A stretch of 64,000 nucleotides of DNA. Origin: JARICQ01 sp964428475 (lineage in GTDB: Bacteria; Bacillota; Clostridia; Tissierellales; Tissierellaceae). Numbering within the stretch: the first letter of the stretch is position 1; every line of letters starts with the position of its first letter. Under the pieces are notes generated by a model. That model saw nothing but the letters and a program-made list of their open reading frames with translations, was not told where the DNA came from and ran no database searches. The stretch lies in contig CAYRYO010000003.1 of NCBI GenBank assembly GCA_964428475.1, positions 1-64,000 on the forward strand, in the 5' to 3' direction. This document shows positions 8,233 to 16,539 of this stretch, one piece after another. Position numbers and translations under genes: made by a program.

Positions 8233-8940
8233 ATGAGATTACAAAAATATATTGCAATTTGCGGAATAGCTTCTAGGAGAAAGGCAGAAATTATGATAGA
8301 AGAAGGACGAGTAAGTATAAATGGCAAAATAGTAAATCAGATGGGAATAATAGTAAATCCTAAAAAAGATATAATTAAAGTTGATAATAAAACTATTAGA
8401 CAGGAAACAAAAAAAATATATATTATGCTAAATAAACCTATAGGGTATGTGACAACATTAAAGGATGAAAAGGGAAGAAAGATAATTACAGATTTAATTG
8501 AAGGAGTAAATGAGAGAATATTCCCCGTAGGAAGGTTAGATGCTGACACTACAGGACTTTTATTACTTACGAATGATGGAGATCTAGCATACAATTTAAC
8601 ACATCCAAGTCATGAAGTTAGTAAGAGGTATATAGCTATTGTTGAGGGTGTTCCAAATAAGCTCGAACTTGAAAGATTCAGAAATGGTATTATGCTAGAT
8701 AAAAAAAGAACAGCTAAAGCTTCTATTAAAATAGCAAAAAAATATGAGGATGAATCTATTCTCGATATAGAAATTCATGAAGGTAGAAATAGACAAGTTA
8801 AAAAGATGTGTGAGAAGATCAATCATCCTGTTAAAAAGTTAAAAAGGGTTGCTATAGGTAAATTAGAAATTGGAGGAATAAATGTAGGTAACTGGAGATT
8901 TTTAGAAAAAGATGAAATCGAATATTTAAAAAAACTTTAG
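8233..8940 (+). CDS. rluB: Ribosomal large-subunit pseudouridine synthase RluB-type
   Basis: The 235-residue protein has an N-terminal S4 RNA-binding domain (about 1-55, with 'GIASRRKAEIMIEEGRV') and an RsuA/RluB catalytic domain. The catalytic Asp lies in 'PVGRLDADTTGLLLLTNDG', and 'EGRNRQVKKM' is also typical. It isomerises a uridine in helix 90 of 23S rRNA in the Firmicute RluB group. Position after dacB agrees with Bacillus. The small-subunit relative RsuA is the main alternative, but context and length favour RluB. Confidence 0.85.
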   Translation: MRLQKYIAICGIASRRKAEIMIEEGRVSINGKIVNQMGIIVNPKKDIIKVDNKTIRQETKKIYIMLNKPIGYVTTLKDEKGRKIITDLIEGVNERIFPVGRLDADTTGLLLLTNDGDLAYNLTHPSHEVSKRYIAIVEGVPNKLELERFRNGIMLDKKRTAKASIKIAKKYEDESILDIEIHEGRNRQVKKMCEKINHPVKKLKRVAIGKLEIGGINVGNWRFLEKDEIEYLKKL

Positions 8941-8954
8941 TATAAGGAGTTAAT

Positions 8955-9362
8955 ATGATTTTTATAAGAAGGTTTAAAGATAGTGATTTAAAAGATTTAA
9001 AGGACTTACTTAGTAAAGTAGATATTGATATTAAAGACTCAAATGCTAATGAATTAATTTATTTGAGTTTTGAAGATGAAAATATTATAGGTGCTATAAA
9101 AACAAAACGGAAAAAGGATTTATGGATACTAGAGTATATTTATATTGCCCACGAATGGAGAAATAATAAAATTGGAGATGGACTTTTAAAAGTAATGATT
9201 GATAAATTAGATAGGAATAAAGTAAAAAGACTTTATTTTCCTGAAATAAATGGTTATTTGATTAAAAATGGATTTAAAGAAAATGAGGAAAATATATTAG
9301 AAATAGATATAGAAGATTTCTTCAAGCATAAATGTTCTTGTGGTGATGTGAATGAAATATAA
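8955..9362 (+). CDS. Small GNAT-family N-acetyltransferase
   Basis: A 135-residue protein with a single GNAT fold. It starts with 'IFIRRFKDSDLKDLKDLL', a typical first strand and helix, and has an acetyl-CoA loop 'EWRNNKIGDGLL' near residues 73-84. The substrate is unknown. The C-terminus is unusual in ending 'HKCSCGDVNEI' with a CxC pair. Its last 11 bases overlap mnmM in another frame, so translation of the two is coupled and the protein may act in a related process. No closer name is justified. Confidence 0.7.
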   Translation: MIFIRRFKDSDLKDLKDLLSKVDIDIKDSNANELIYLSFEDENIIGAIKTKRKKDLWILEYIYIAHEWRNNKIGDGLLKVMIDKLDRNKVKRLYFPEINGYLIKNGFKENEENILEIDIEDFFKHKCSCGDVNEI

Positions 9363-9945
9363 AGAGGTAGTGAATACTATAAAATTTACTAGAGATATAA
9401 TTGCTAGAAGTGTTAATAGTGGTTATTTTTGTGTAGACTGTACAGTAGGTAATGGGAATGACACTTTGTTTTTATCTAGTACTGTTGGTAAAGATGGTAT
9501 TGTGTATGGTTTCGATGTACAAGATATAGCAATAGAAATAACACTTCAAAAACTGAAAGATGAAAATTTAAATGGGAATACTGTTTTAATCAAAGATAGT
9601 CATGAAAACATTTCCAAACATATTAAAGAAGAAGTAGATTTATTTATATACAATTTAGGATATCTGCCTAGAGGAGATAAAAACATTAAGACAAAAGGTC
9701 AATCTACTATTAAAAGTTTAGAAGTAGCACTGAAATTGCTAAAAAACAATGGAATCATTTTAATTACATGTTATACTGGTCATGATGGTGGAATAGAAGA
9801 AAAAGATGCAATTGAAGAATTTTTAACAAATCTAGATCAAGGCGATTTTAATGTTTTGAAATATGATTTTTTAAATCAAAAAAATTCTCCACCAATATTA
9901 TATTGCATAGAAAAAATAGGAGGAAATGAAGATTGGCAAATGTAA
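9352..9945 (+). CDS. mnmM: tRNA 5-(aminomethyl)-2-thiouridine methyltransferase, MnmM (YtqB) family
   Basis: This 197-residue class I SAM-dependent methyltransferase has the glycine-rich SAM motif 'DCTVGNGNDT', the acidic ribose contact 'YGFDVQDIA', and the family mark 'YNLGYLPRGDK'. That mark places it in the YtqB family, shown in Gram-positives to add the last methyl of mnm5s2U at the tRNA wobble base. Bacteria of this group lack the MnmC methylase that does this in E. coli. It overlaps the GNAT gene upstream and the carboxyltransferase gene downstream, so all three appear translationally linked. Confidence 0.8.
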   Translation: MKYKEVVNTIKFTRDIIARSVNSGYFCVDCTVGNGNDTLFLSSTVGKDGIVYGFDVQDIAIEITLQKLKDENLNGNTVLIKDSHENISKHIKEEVDLFIYNLGYLPRGDKNIKTKGQSTIKSLEVALKLLKNNGIILITCYTGHDGGIEEKDAIEEFLTNLDQGDFNVLKYDFLNQKNSPPILYCIEKIGGNEDWQM

Positions 9946-11333
9946 AGATAACTGATACTATTTTGAGAGATGCACATCAATCTCTTATTGCAACTAGAAT
10001 GAGAATAGAGGACATGCTCCCAATAGTTGAAAAACTAGATAATGTAGGTTTCCATGCACTAGAAGTATGGGGTGGTGCTACATTTGATGCGTGTTTGAGA
10101 TTTTTAAATGAGGACCCATGGGAAAGGCTTAGGCTTTTAAGAAAAAACTTTAAAAAGACAAAGCTACAGATGCTTCTTAGGGGACAAAACATATTGGGAT
10201 ATAAGCATTATCCGGATGATGTATTAGAGGAATTTATAAAAAAATCTATTGAAAATGGAATAGATATTATTAGAATATTTGATGCTTTAAATGATCCTAG
10301 AAATATAGAAAAATCAATTATATTTACTAAAAAATACGGCGGTCATGCTCAAGCCGCAATGGCTTATACTACTAGCCCCGTGCATGACACTAAGTATTAT
10401 GTAAATCTTGCTAAATCTATGGAAATGATGGGTGCAGATTCTATATGTATAAAAGATATGTCTGGAATTTTACTTCCATATGTAGGTGAAGAAATGGTGA
10501 GAGAGATGAAAAGAAATATTAAAGTTCCAATAGAGATGCACTCTCATTTTACGAGTGGGATTGCAAACCAAACTTATATGAAAGCTATAGAAGCTGGAGT
10601 AGATGTAATAGATACTGCTATATCACCTTTTGGCAATGGTACATCTCAACCTGCTACAGAACCTATGATAGCGTCTTTAAAGGGATCTAAATATTATCCT
10701 GAGTATATAAATATGAAACTTTTACTTGAGGTATCAGAATACTTTAAAGAAATAAAAGAAAAATATGTAAATGAGGGTCTACTGGATCCAAAAGTATTAA
10801 ATGTAGATGTAAATACTCTTATATATCAAGTTCCAGGAGGAATGATATCTAATTTGGTGTCACAATTAAAGAGTCAAGGTGCAGAAGATAGGTTTGAAGA
10901 AGTATTGAGAGAAGTGCCTAGAGTGAGGGAAGATTTTGGTTATCCTCCGTTAGTTACTCCAATGAGTCAAATGGTAGGAACACAGTCTGTATTCAATATA
11001 TTACTAGATGAAAGATATAAAATGGTTCCTAATGAAGCCAAGAACTATGTAAAAGGAATGTATGGTAAGACTACAGTTCCTATCTCAGATGAAATAAAAA
11101 AGAAAATAATAGGAGATGAAGAAGTATTTACTGGAAGACCCGCAGATTTAATGAAACCACAATTAGATCAGCTTAGAAATGAAATAAAAGAATATATAGA
11201 ACAAGATGAAGATGTATTAAGTTATGCATTATTTCCACAAATCTCTTTAGAATTTTTCAAAGAGAGACAAGCAACAAAGTATGAAATAGATTATAATTTA
11301 ATTGATGAAGAAAATAAAGCCTATCCAGTTTAA
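9933..11333 (+). CDS. oadA: Carboxyltransferase subunit (pyruvate carboxylase subunit B / oxaloacetate decarboxylase alpha type)
   Basis: A 466-residue DRE-TIM metallolyase with the conserved opening 'ITDTILRDAHQSL', metal ligands in 'EMHSHFTSG', and a C-terminal conserved carboxylase domain ('VYQVPGGM'-like 'IYQVPGGMISN'). It moves a carboxyl group between biotin and pyruvate or oxaloacetate. It ends without the biotinyl domain or an MKM motif, so it needs a separate biotin carrier. No carrier, decarboxylase beta subunit or biotin carboxylase is nearby. The TTG start at 9933 follows AGGAGG at 9918-9923 and overlaps mnmM by 13 bases. A transcarboxylase 5S-like role is possible. Confidence 0.78.
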   Translation: MANVKITDTILRDAHQSLIATRMRIEDMLPIVEKLDNVGFHALEVWGGATFDACLRFLNEDPWERLRLLRKNFKKTKLQMLLRGQNILGYKHYPDDVLEEFIKKSIENGIDIIRIFDALNDPRNIEKSIIFTKKYGGHAQAAMAYTTSPVHDTKYYVNLAKSMEMMGADSICIKDMSGILLPYVGEEMVREMKRNIKVPIEMHSHFTSGIANQTYMKAIEAGVDVIDTAISPFGNGTSQPATEPMIASLKGSKYYPEYINMKLLLEVSEYFKEIKEKYVNEGLLDPKVLNVDVNTLIYQVPGGMISNLVSQLKSQGAEDRFEEVLREVPRVREDFGYPPLVTPMSQMVGTQSVFNILLDERYKMVPNEAKNYVKGMYGKTTVPISDEIKKKIIGDEEVFTGRPADLMKPQLDQLRNEIKEYIEQDEDVLSYALFPQISLEFFKERQATKYEIDYNLIDEENKAYPV

Positions 11334-11359
11334 AAACGAGCTAAATTTAGCTCGTTTTT
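11332..11359 (+). terminator. Rho-independent terminator after oadA
   Basis: A perfect 14+14-bp inverted repeat starts at the oadA stop codon and ends in TTTTT. It has A-tract and T-tract flanks and could work in both directions. Confidence 0.88.
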
Positions 11360-11400
11360 ATTGATTTAAATAGTTACTAATTTCTAAAAAATAAATGTTT

Positions 11401-11460
11401 ATGAAATTAAACTTGCAAAAAAAAAATATTTATTAAACATATGAAATAAAACTTGCAAAA
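11401..11460 (+). repeat. Tandem direct repeats, candidate operators of the kor operon
   Basis: Two near-identical 20-bp copies lie at 11401-11420 and 11441-11460, exactly 40 bp apart and differing at one base. Each contains TGAAAT and CTTGCA half-sites forming a weak dyad (TGnAA / TTnCA). The second copy overlaps the -35 of the candidate kor promoter. This arrangement suits a repressor, and the operon ends with an RpiR-family regulator gene. The binding protein is inferred. Confidence 0.45.
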
Positions 11461-11481
11461 TATGATTTTGTTTGATAACAT
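11453..11481 (+). promoter_or_regulatory. Candidate sigma-A promoter of korDABC
   Basis: TTGCAA at 11453-11458, a 17-base spacer and TAACAT at 11476-11481 precede korD by 36 bases. The -35 lies inside the second direct repeat. Confidence 0.4.
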
Positions 11482-11517
11482 AAAATTAATAAATATAAGT
11501 CTAAGGGGGAAGTGAAA

Positions 11518-11718
11518 TTGTCAAATATGACAAAAAATACTCTTAATGTAGAAGAAAGTTTATGTAAAGGTTGTGGGATATGCGTTGCTTTTTGTCCTAA
11601 AGCTGTACTAGAATTAGAGCAAGGGAAAGTAAATATTGTAAATTTAGATGCTTGTATAAAATGTGGTCAATGTGAACTTAGGTGTCCGGATTTTGCTATT
11701 TATTTAGGGGGAGAGTAA
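11518..11718 (+). CDS. korD: 2-oxoacid:ferredoxin oxidoreductase delta subunit (2[4Fe-4S] ferredoxin)
   Basis: A 66-residue ferredoxin-like subunit with two cluster-binding motifs: 'CKGCGICVAFCP' near residue 16 and 'CIKCGQCELRCPD' about 30 residues later. It passes electrons between the TPP site of KorAB and free ferredoxin. TTG at 11518 sits eight bases after AAGGGGG. The alternative GTG at 11512 is too close to that site. korA starts one base after its stop. The gene order D-A-B-C is typical of Kor/Vor enzymes in anaerobes. Confidence 0.88.
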   Translation: MSNMTKNTLNVEESLCKGCGICVAFCPKAVLELEQGKVNIVNLDACIKCGQCELRCPDFAIYLGGE

Positions 11719-11719
11719 T

Positions 11720-12853
11720 ATGACTATTAAATTGATGCAAGGAAATAGAGCTTGCGTAGAAGGTGCACTTAAGGCAGGAATGAGATTTTTTGCAGGATAT
11801 CCTATTACTCCATCTACTGAGATAGCAGAAATTTCTTCAGAGAGATTGCCAAAACTTGGTGGAAAATTTATACAGATGGAAGATGAAATAGCTGGAATTT
11901 CTGCTACTATAGGAGCAGCACTGACGGGTAAAAAAGCAATGACTGCTACAAGTGGTCCAGGATTTTCTTTGAAACAGGAGGGAATCGGATATGCAATAAT
12001 TACAGAGACTCCTTGTGTTATTGTAAATGTTCAAAGGGGAGGTCCAAGTACAGGGCTACCTACTTCTCCAGCTCAAGGGGATATAATGCAGGCGAGATGG
12101 GGTACTCATGGAGATCATTCAATTATAGCGCTTTGCCCTTGGTCTGTTAAAGAAACATACACAGAGACTATTAGAGCATTTAATCTTGCTGAAAAATATA
12201 GAACACCGGTAATATTATTGATGGATGAAGTAGTAGCACATCTAAGAGAAAAAGTTGAAATAAGTGATGAAAAGGTTGAAATTTGTGATAGAAGTGATCC
12301 TACATGTTCTCCTGAAGAATATAAAGCTTATGAAATAAAAGAAGGTGATATAGTACCTGAGATGGCAGGATTTGGAAGAGGGTATAATTTTCATGTTACA
12401 GGTTTGGTTCATGGATCTTCAGGATTTCCTTCTGGAAATCCTGAAATAGCTGAAGAATTTTTAAATAGATTGATTGATAAGATTGAAAATAATAAAGAGG
12501 ATATAGTAAAAGTAAAAGAATATGAAATGGATGATGCAGATGTGGCAGTAGTGGCATTTGGATCTACAGCTAGATCGGCTATGTCAGCTATAGAAAGTTT
12601 GCGAGAAGAAGGTATAAAGGCAGGCTTGTTTAGACCTTTAACAATTTGGCCTTTAGCTGAAGAAGAGATAAGAGCACTTTCAAAAAAGGTAAAAAGGATA
12701 GTAGTAGTTGAAATGAATATGGGACAATATTTTAATGAAGTAGATAGAGTAGCTTGTAAAAATGCAAAGGTAGAAAAATACGGTAGATTAAACGGACAAT
12801 TAATAAAACCTGAAGAAATAATTAAGTTTATTAAGGAGGGTCAAGATGCCTAG
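11720..12853 (+). CDS. korA: 2-oxoglutarate (2-oxoacid):ferredoxin oxidoreductase subunit alpha
   Basis: The 377-residue alpha subunit carries the conserved 'GNRACVEGALKAGMRFFAGY' and 'PITPSTEI' opening of the pyrimidine-binding domain, then a transketolase C-terminal-like domain with 'VVAFGSTARSAMSAI'. With KorB it binds TPP and converts a 2-oxoacid plus CoA to acyl-CoA, CO2 and reduced ferredoxin, or runs in reverse. Length and the separate small gamma subunit favour a 2-oxoglutarate enzyme. Branched-chain 2-oxoacid (Vor) specificity cannot be excluded from sequence. It overlaps korB by 8 bases. Confidence 0.85.
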   Translation: MTIKLMQGNRACVEGALKAGMRFFAGYPITPSTEIAEISSERLPKLGGKFIQMEDEIAGISATIGAALTGKKAMTATSGPGFSLKQEGIGYAIITETPCVIVNVQRGGPSTGLPTSPAQGDIMQARWGTHGDHSIIALCPWSVKETYTETIRAFNLAEKYRTPVILLMDEVVAHLREKVEISDEKVEICDRSDPTCSPEEYKAYEIKEGDIVPEMAGFGRGYNFHVTGLVHGSSGFPSGNPEIAEEFLNRLIDKIENNKEDIVKVKEYEMDDADVAVVAFGSTARSAMSAIESLREEGIKAGLFRPLTIWPLAEEEIRALSKKVKRIVVVEMNMGQYFNEVDRVACKNAKVEKYGRLNGQLIKPEEIIKFIKEGQDA

Positions 12854-13667
12854 TAAATTGGTAGAAAAATATTTTAGAACAAATCATTTACCCCATATAT
12901 GGTGTCCAGGATGTGGAAATGGGATAGTCACAAGAGCTATAGTAAAGGCAATAGACAATTTAGGTTTAGATAAAAATGATTGTTGTATAGTATCTGGAAT
13001 TGGGTGTTCAGCTAGAGCATCAGGATATCTTGATTTTAATACTATGCATACTACTCATGGAAGAGCTCTTGCTTTTGCAACTGGGATTAAACTTGCAAAT
13101 CCTAATTTAAATGTTATTGTAATAACTGGAGATGGAGATAGTTCTGCAATTGGTGGAAATCACTTAATACATGCGGCTAGAAGGAATATAGATATTACTA
13201 CTATTGTTTACAATAACAATACTTATGGAATGACTGGAGGGCAATATTCTCCTACTACACCTACTGGGGATAAGGGAACTACTGCTCCATATGGAAATAT
13301 AGATGCAAATTTTGATCTCTGTGAATTAACTAATGCAGCAGGAGCTACTTATGTAAGTAGAAGTACAGTATACAGTCCAAATATGATAACAAAGCAAGTT
13401 GAAGAAGGTATAAAAAACAAAGGATTTTCATTTATAGAAGCATTGACGATTTGTCCTACTTACTACGGTAGGAAAAATAAAAAGGGTGAAGCTGTAGATA
13501 TGATGAGGTCTTTAAAAGAAAACTCTATAAATATAACTGCATACGACAAATTACCTGAAGAAAAGAGACAAGGCAAGTATGTTGTAGGAGAGCTATATAA
13601 ATCACATAGATCAGAATATACAGAAGAATATCAAAAAATAATAGATTCTTTTTCAAAGGAGGGCTAG
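12846..13667 (+). CDS. korB: 2-oxoglutarate (2-oxoacid):ferredoxin oxidoreductase subunit beta
   Basis: The 273-residue beta subunit binds TPP diphosphate. It has the 'WCPGCGNG' CxxC cluster ligands near residue 19, the Mg-TPP motif 'GDGDSSAIGGNH', and 'NNNTYGMTGGQ'. It pairs with KorA to form the catalytic core. The start lies inside the korA end, with AAGGAGG at about 12834-12840. korC follows after one base. Confidence 0.88.
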   Translation: MPSKLVEKYFRTNHLPHIWCPGCGNGIVTRAIVKAIDNLGLDKNDCCIVSGIGCSARASGYLDFNTMHTTHGRALAFATGIKLANPNLNVIVITGDGDSSAIGGNHLIHAARRNIDITTIVYNNNTYGMTGGQYSPTTPTGDKGTTAPYGNIDANFDLCELTNAAGATYVSRSTVYSPNMITKQVEEGIKNKGFSFIEALTICPTYYGRKNKKGEAVDMMRSLKENSINITAYDKLPEEKRQGKYVVGELYKSHRSEYTEEYQKIIDSFSKEG

Positions 13668-13668
13668 T

Positions 13669-14229
13669 ATGTTAACTCAGGAATTAAGATTAACAGGTTC
13701 AGGAGGTCAAGGACTTATATTAGCAGGTATAATTTTAGCAGAGGCTGCGTTATTAGATGGAGTAAATGTAGTTCAATCGCAATCATATGGACCAGAAGCT
13801 AGAGGTGGAGCTAGTAAATCCGAAGTTATCATCAGTGAAAAAGAAATAAATTATCCAAAGGTTGAGAAGTGTGATATAATGCTTGCTCTTACCCAAGATG
13901 CATATGATAAATATATAGATTCTCTTAAACCAGGGGGAGTATTACTTTTAGATTCATCTATAGAATTTATTCAACAATGTGACCATATAGAAACTATTGT
14001 ACTTCCAATTTTAGATACTGCTAGAGATAAAATTGGCAAATCAATGGTAGCTAATATTGTTGCTCTTGGTAGTATTTGTGAACTGACAAAAGTAGTTTCC
14101 AAAGAGTCAATAATTGAAGCTGTTTCAGGCAGGGTTCCGAGAGGAACTAAGGAGCTGAATGAAAAGGCCTTATCTGAAGGTTTTACTTTGATACAAGAAT
14201 ATAAGGGAAAGTATGAAAATGAGAATTGA
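13669..14229 (+). CDS. korC: 2-oxoglutarate (2-oxoacid):ferredoxin oxidoreductase subunit gamma
   Basis: A 186-residue gamma subunit with the family opening 'LRLTGSGGQGLILAG' and the 'QSYGPEARGGASKSEVI' segment. It completes the oxidoreductase and probably helps bind CoA. Its 3' end overlaps the rpiR-type gene by about 17 bases, so the regulator is part of the same message. Confidence 0.88.
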   Translation: MLTQELRLTGSGGQGLILAGIILAEAALLDGVNVVQSQSYGPEARGGASKSEVIISEKEINYPKVEKCDIMLALTQDAYDKYIDSLKPGGVLLLDSSIEFIQQCDHIETIVLPILDTARDKIGKSMVANIVALGSICELTKVVSKESIIEAVSGRVPRGTKELNEKALSEGFTLIQEYKGKYENEN

Positions 14230-15076
14230 CTTAATAGATAATATAAAGGAAAAATTCAATTCTCTTAGCAAAGGACAAAAATTAATTGCAGAATTTCTTA
14301 TAGCAAACTATGACAAAGCAGCTTTTATGACTGCTGCAAGCATTGGAGAGACAGTTGGGGTAAGTGAATCAACCGTTGTTAGGTTTGCAATTACCCTTGG
14401 ATATGAAGGTTATAAAGAACTTAGAAAAGAACTTCATGAACTCATAAAGACAAAACTTACTACAGTTCAGAGATTATCTATGACAGAGAAATATTCTACT
14501 AAGGAAAATGCATTAAAAAAAGTAATGGAAAAAGACATTGAAAATATACAAAAAACTATAGATGAAATAGACTATGGAGAATTTGGAAAAGCAGTAGATT
14601 TAATATTAAATGCTAAACATGTATATATATTAGGACTTAGATCTTCATCATTTTTAGCAGGATATCTTGGATTTTATTTAAACTTTTTAGTGAAAGATTC
14701 AAATGTAATTATTGCAGGACCAAATGATGTATTTGAGCAATTATTAAAAGTGGATTCAGATGATGTAATTATAGGAATATCATATCCAAGATATTCTAGA
14801 AGAACACTAGAAGCAATAGATTTTTCCAAAGAAAAAGGATGTAAGATAATAAGTATAACTGATAGTTTAGTTTCTCCAGCTGCTAAGGAGTCTCATATAA
14901 CGTTAATTGCGAGCAGTGATATGTTATCCTTTGTAGATTCGCTGGTTGCGCCTATGAGTCTTATAAACGCCTTGATAGTATCTATTAGTATGGAGAGAGG
15001 TCAGGATATAAAATCTACTTTTGAAGACTTGGAAAAGATATGGAATAATTATAATGTTTATGATTCATATAATTAA
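14213..15076 (+). CDS. MurR/RpiR family transcriptional regulator
   Basis: The 287-residue protein has an N-terminal HTH_6 domain (about 1-78, helix-turn-helix in 'VGVSESTVVRFAITLGYEG') and a C-terminal SIS domain (about 125-265, with 'VYILGLRSSS' and 'GISYPRYSRRTLEA') that binds phosphosugars in relatives. Being the last gene of the kor operon, it probably controls that operon, perhaps through the direct repeats at 11401-11460. The effector is unknown. Starts at 14213 and 14219 are both possible, and AAGGGA at 14203 serves either. Confidence 0.82.
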   Translation: MKMRIDLIDNIKEKFNSLSKGQKLIAEFLIANYDKAAFMTAASIGETVGVSESTVVRFAITLGYEGYKELRKELHELIKTKLTTVQRLSMTEKYSTKENALKKVMEKDIENIQKTIDEIDYGEFGKAVDLILNAKHVYILGLRSSSFLAGYLGFYLNFLVKDSNVIIAGPNDVFEQLLKVDSDDVIIGISYPRYSRRTLEAIDFSKEKGCKIISITDSLVSPAAKESHITLIASSDMLSFVDSLVAPMSLINALIVSISMERGQDIKSTFEDLEKIWNNYNVYDSYN

Positions 15077-15096
15077 CAAATAGAATAGTAAATTTC

Positions 15097-15134
15097 AAAA
15101 ATGGAGAATATTTTATTAAAATATTCTCCATTTT
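15097..15134 (+). terminator. Rho-independent terminator after the rpiR-type gene
   Basis: Perfect 17-bp arms (15097-15113 and 15118-15134) with a 4-base loop run into a T-rich end. It closes the kor operon. Confidence 0.85.
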
Positions 15135-15163
15135 ATTGTCTTATAATATTTATCATAAAAGAT

Positions 15164-15181
15164 GTTATCATAAATGATAAC
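15164..15181. promoter_or_regulatory. Palindrome at the promoter of the HI0933-type gene
   Basis: Eight-bp arms, GTTATCAT and ATGATAAC, flank AA. It overlaps where the -35 would lie for a TATAAT at 15204-15209. This could be an operator for the flavoprotein gene. No regulator is identified. Confidence 0.35.
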
Positions 15182-15229
15182 TATTAAATAATAAAAACTC
15201 TGATATAATATATTAAGAGGTGAATCTAA

Positions 15230-16450
15230 TTGAAATATAACATAGCGGTAATAGGAGCAGGTCCTGCAGGTATTATAGGGGCTGGATTTGCTAAATCTAA
15301 AGGACACAATGTTACCTTAATTGAAAAAAATGATAGAATTGGGAAAAAATTATTTATTACTGGCAAAGGGAGATGCAATATAACTAATGCTTCTTATATC
15401 CAAGAATTCTTTCAAAACATTGTATCTAATGAAAAGTTTTTATATAGTAGCTTTTATTCTTTCACAAATGAAGATATTATAGGTTTATTAAATAATTACG
15501 GATTAGATACAAAGGTTGAAAGAGGTGAAAGAGTATTTCCTAAAAGTGATAAATCTTCAGATGTTATAAAGGCATTTGAAAAATTTCTAGCTAAAGAAGA
15601 TGTAAATCTAATGTTAAATACCAATGTTTTAGATATTATATGTAAAGAAAATAAGTTTTATGTAAAGACAAATGATGGTAATTTAGTATTTGATAAAATT
15701 TTAATAACTACTGGTGGGAAGTCATACCCAAGTACGGGCTCTACTGGTGATGGCTACAAATTTGCTAAAAAACTCGGACATAGTATAGTTGATATAAAAC
15801 CTTCTTTGGTTCCTATAGAAATAAAAGAGGAATGGGTAAAAGAGCTACAGGGAGTATCATTAAAGAATATAAGTATAAGTGCAGTCTATAAAGATAAAAC
15901 TTTATATGAAGAATTTGGTGAAATGATCTTTACACATTATGGAATTTCTGGTCCTATAGTACTTTCCATGAGCAATTATCTTCATAAATGCTCAAAAGGA
16001 AATATAAAAATAATTATAGATTTAAAACCTGCACTTGATATTGAGACATTAGATGTTCGACTATTGAAGGATTTTGAAAAATATAATAATAAACAATTTA
16101 AAAACGGTTTAAATGACTTATTCCCTAAAAAGATGATTGCTACTATTATAAAGTTATCAGGCATAGACCCATATAAGACAATACATCAAATAACAAAAGA
16201 AGAACGAACAAACTTATTAAACTTAATTAAAAATTTAACTATAACTTTTAAATCATTTAGGCCGATAGAGGAAGCTATAATTTGTTCTGGGGGAGTTGAT
16301 ACAAGGGAAATAAATCCTTCTTCTATGGAATCCAAGATAGTACAAGGTCTTTATTTTGCTGGCGAAGTAATAGATGTTCATGGATTAACAGGAGGATATA
16401 ATCTTCAAATAGCTTATTCTACTGGATATTTAGCAGCTAATAATATGTAG
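15230..16450 (+). CDS. HI0933/YhiN-family FAD-dependent oxidoreductase
   Basis: A 406-residue flavoprotein. The N-terminal Rossmann motif 'VIGAGPAGIIGAGFAKSKG' binds FAD. 'GKKLFITGKGRCNITN' and the C-terminal 'GLYFAGEVIDVHGLTGGYN' are signatures of the HI0933 (BaiN/YhiN) family. Members are annotated as NAD(P)/FAD oxidoreductases, and one (BaiN) was linked to bile-acid reduction. The physiological reaction is otherwise unknown, so no gene symbol is given. The start is TTG at 15230, after AGAGGTGA. It stands alone between two transcription units. Confidence 0.8.
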   Translation: MKYNIAVIGAGPAGIIGAGFAKSKGHNVTLIEKNDRIGKKLFITGKGRCNITNASYIQEFFQNIVSNEKFLYSSFYSFTNEDIIGLLNNYGLDTKVERGERVFPKSDKSSDVIKAFEKFLAKEDVNLMLNTNVLDIICKENKFYVKTNDGNLVFDKILITTGGKSYPSTGSTGDGYKFAKKLGHSIVDIKPSLVPIEIKEEWVKELQGVSLKNISISAVYKDKTLYEEFGEMIFTHYGISGPIVLSMSNYLHKCSKGNIKIIIDLKPALDIETLDVRLLKDFEKYNNKQFKNGLNDLFPKKMIATIIKLSGIDPYKTIHQITKEERTNLLNLIKNLTITFKSFRPIEEAIICSGGVDTREINPSSMESKIVQGLYFAGEVIDVHGLTGGYNLQIAYSTGYLAANNM

Positions 16451-16470
16451 CAATAATTAAGTAAAATAGC

Positions 16471-16499
16471 TTGTTCTCTAGGCATTTTTCATATATAAT
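16471..16499 (+). promoter_or_regulatory. Sigma-A promoter of the cmk operon
   Basis: TTGTTC at 16471-16476, a 17-base spacer and a perfect TATAAT at 16494-16499 lie 41 bases before cmk. Confidence 0.6.
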
Positions 16500-16539
16500 T
16501 ATTAAGGAGTAATTCTATAACTTGAATTGGAGGGAAGTA

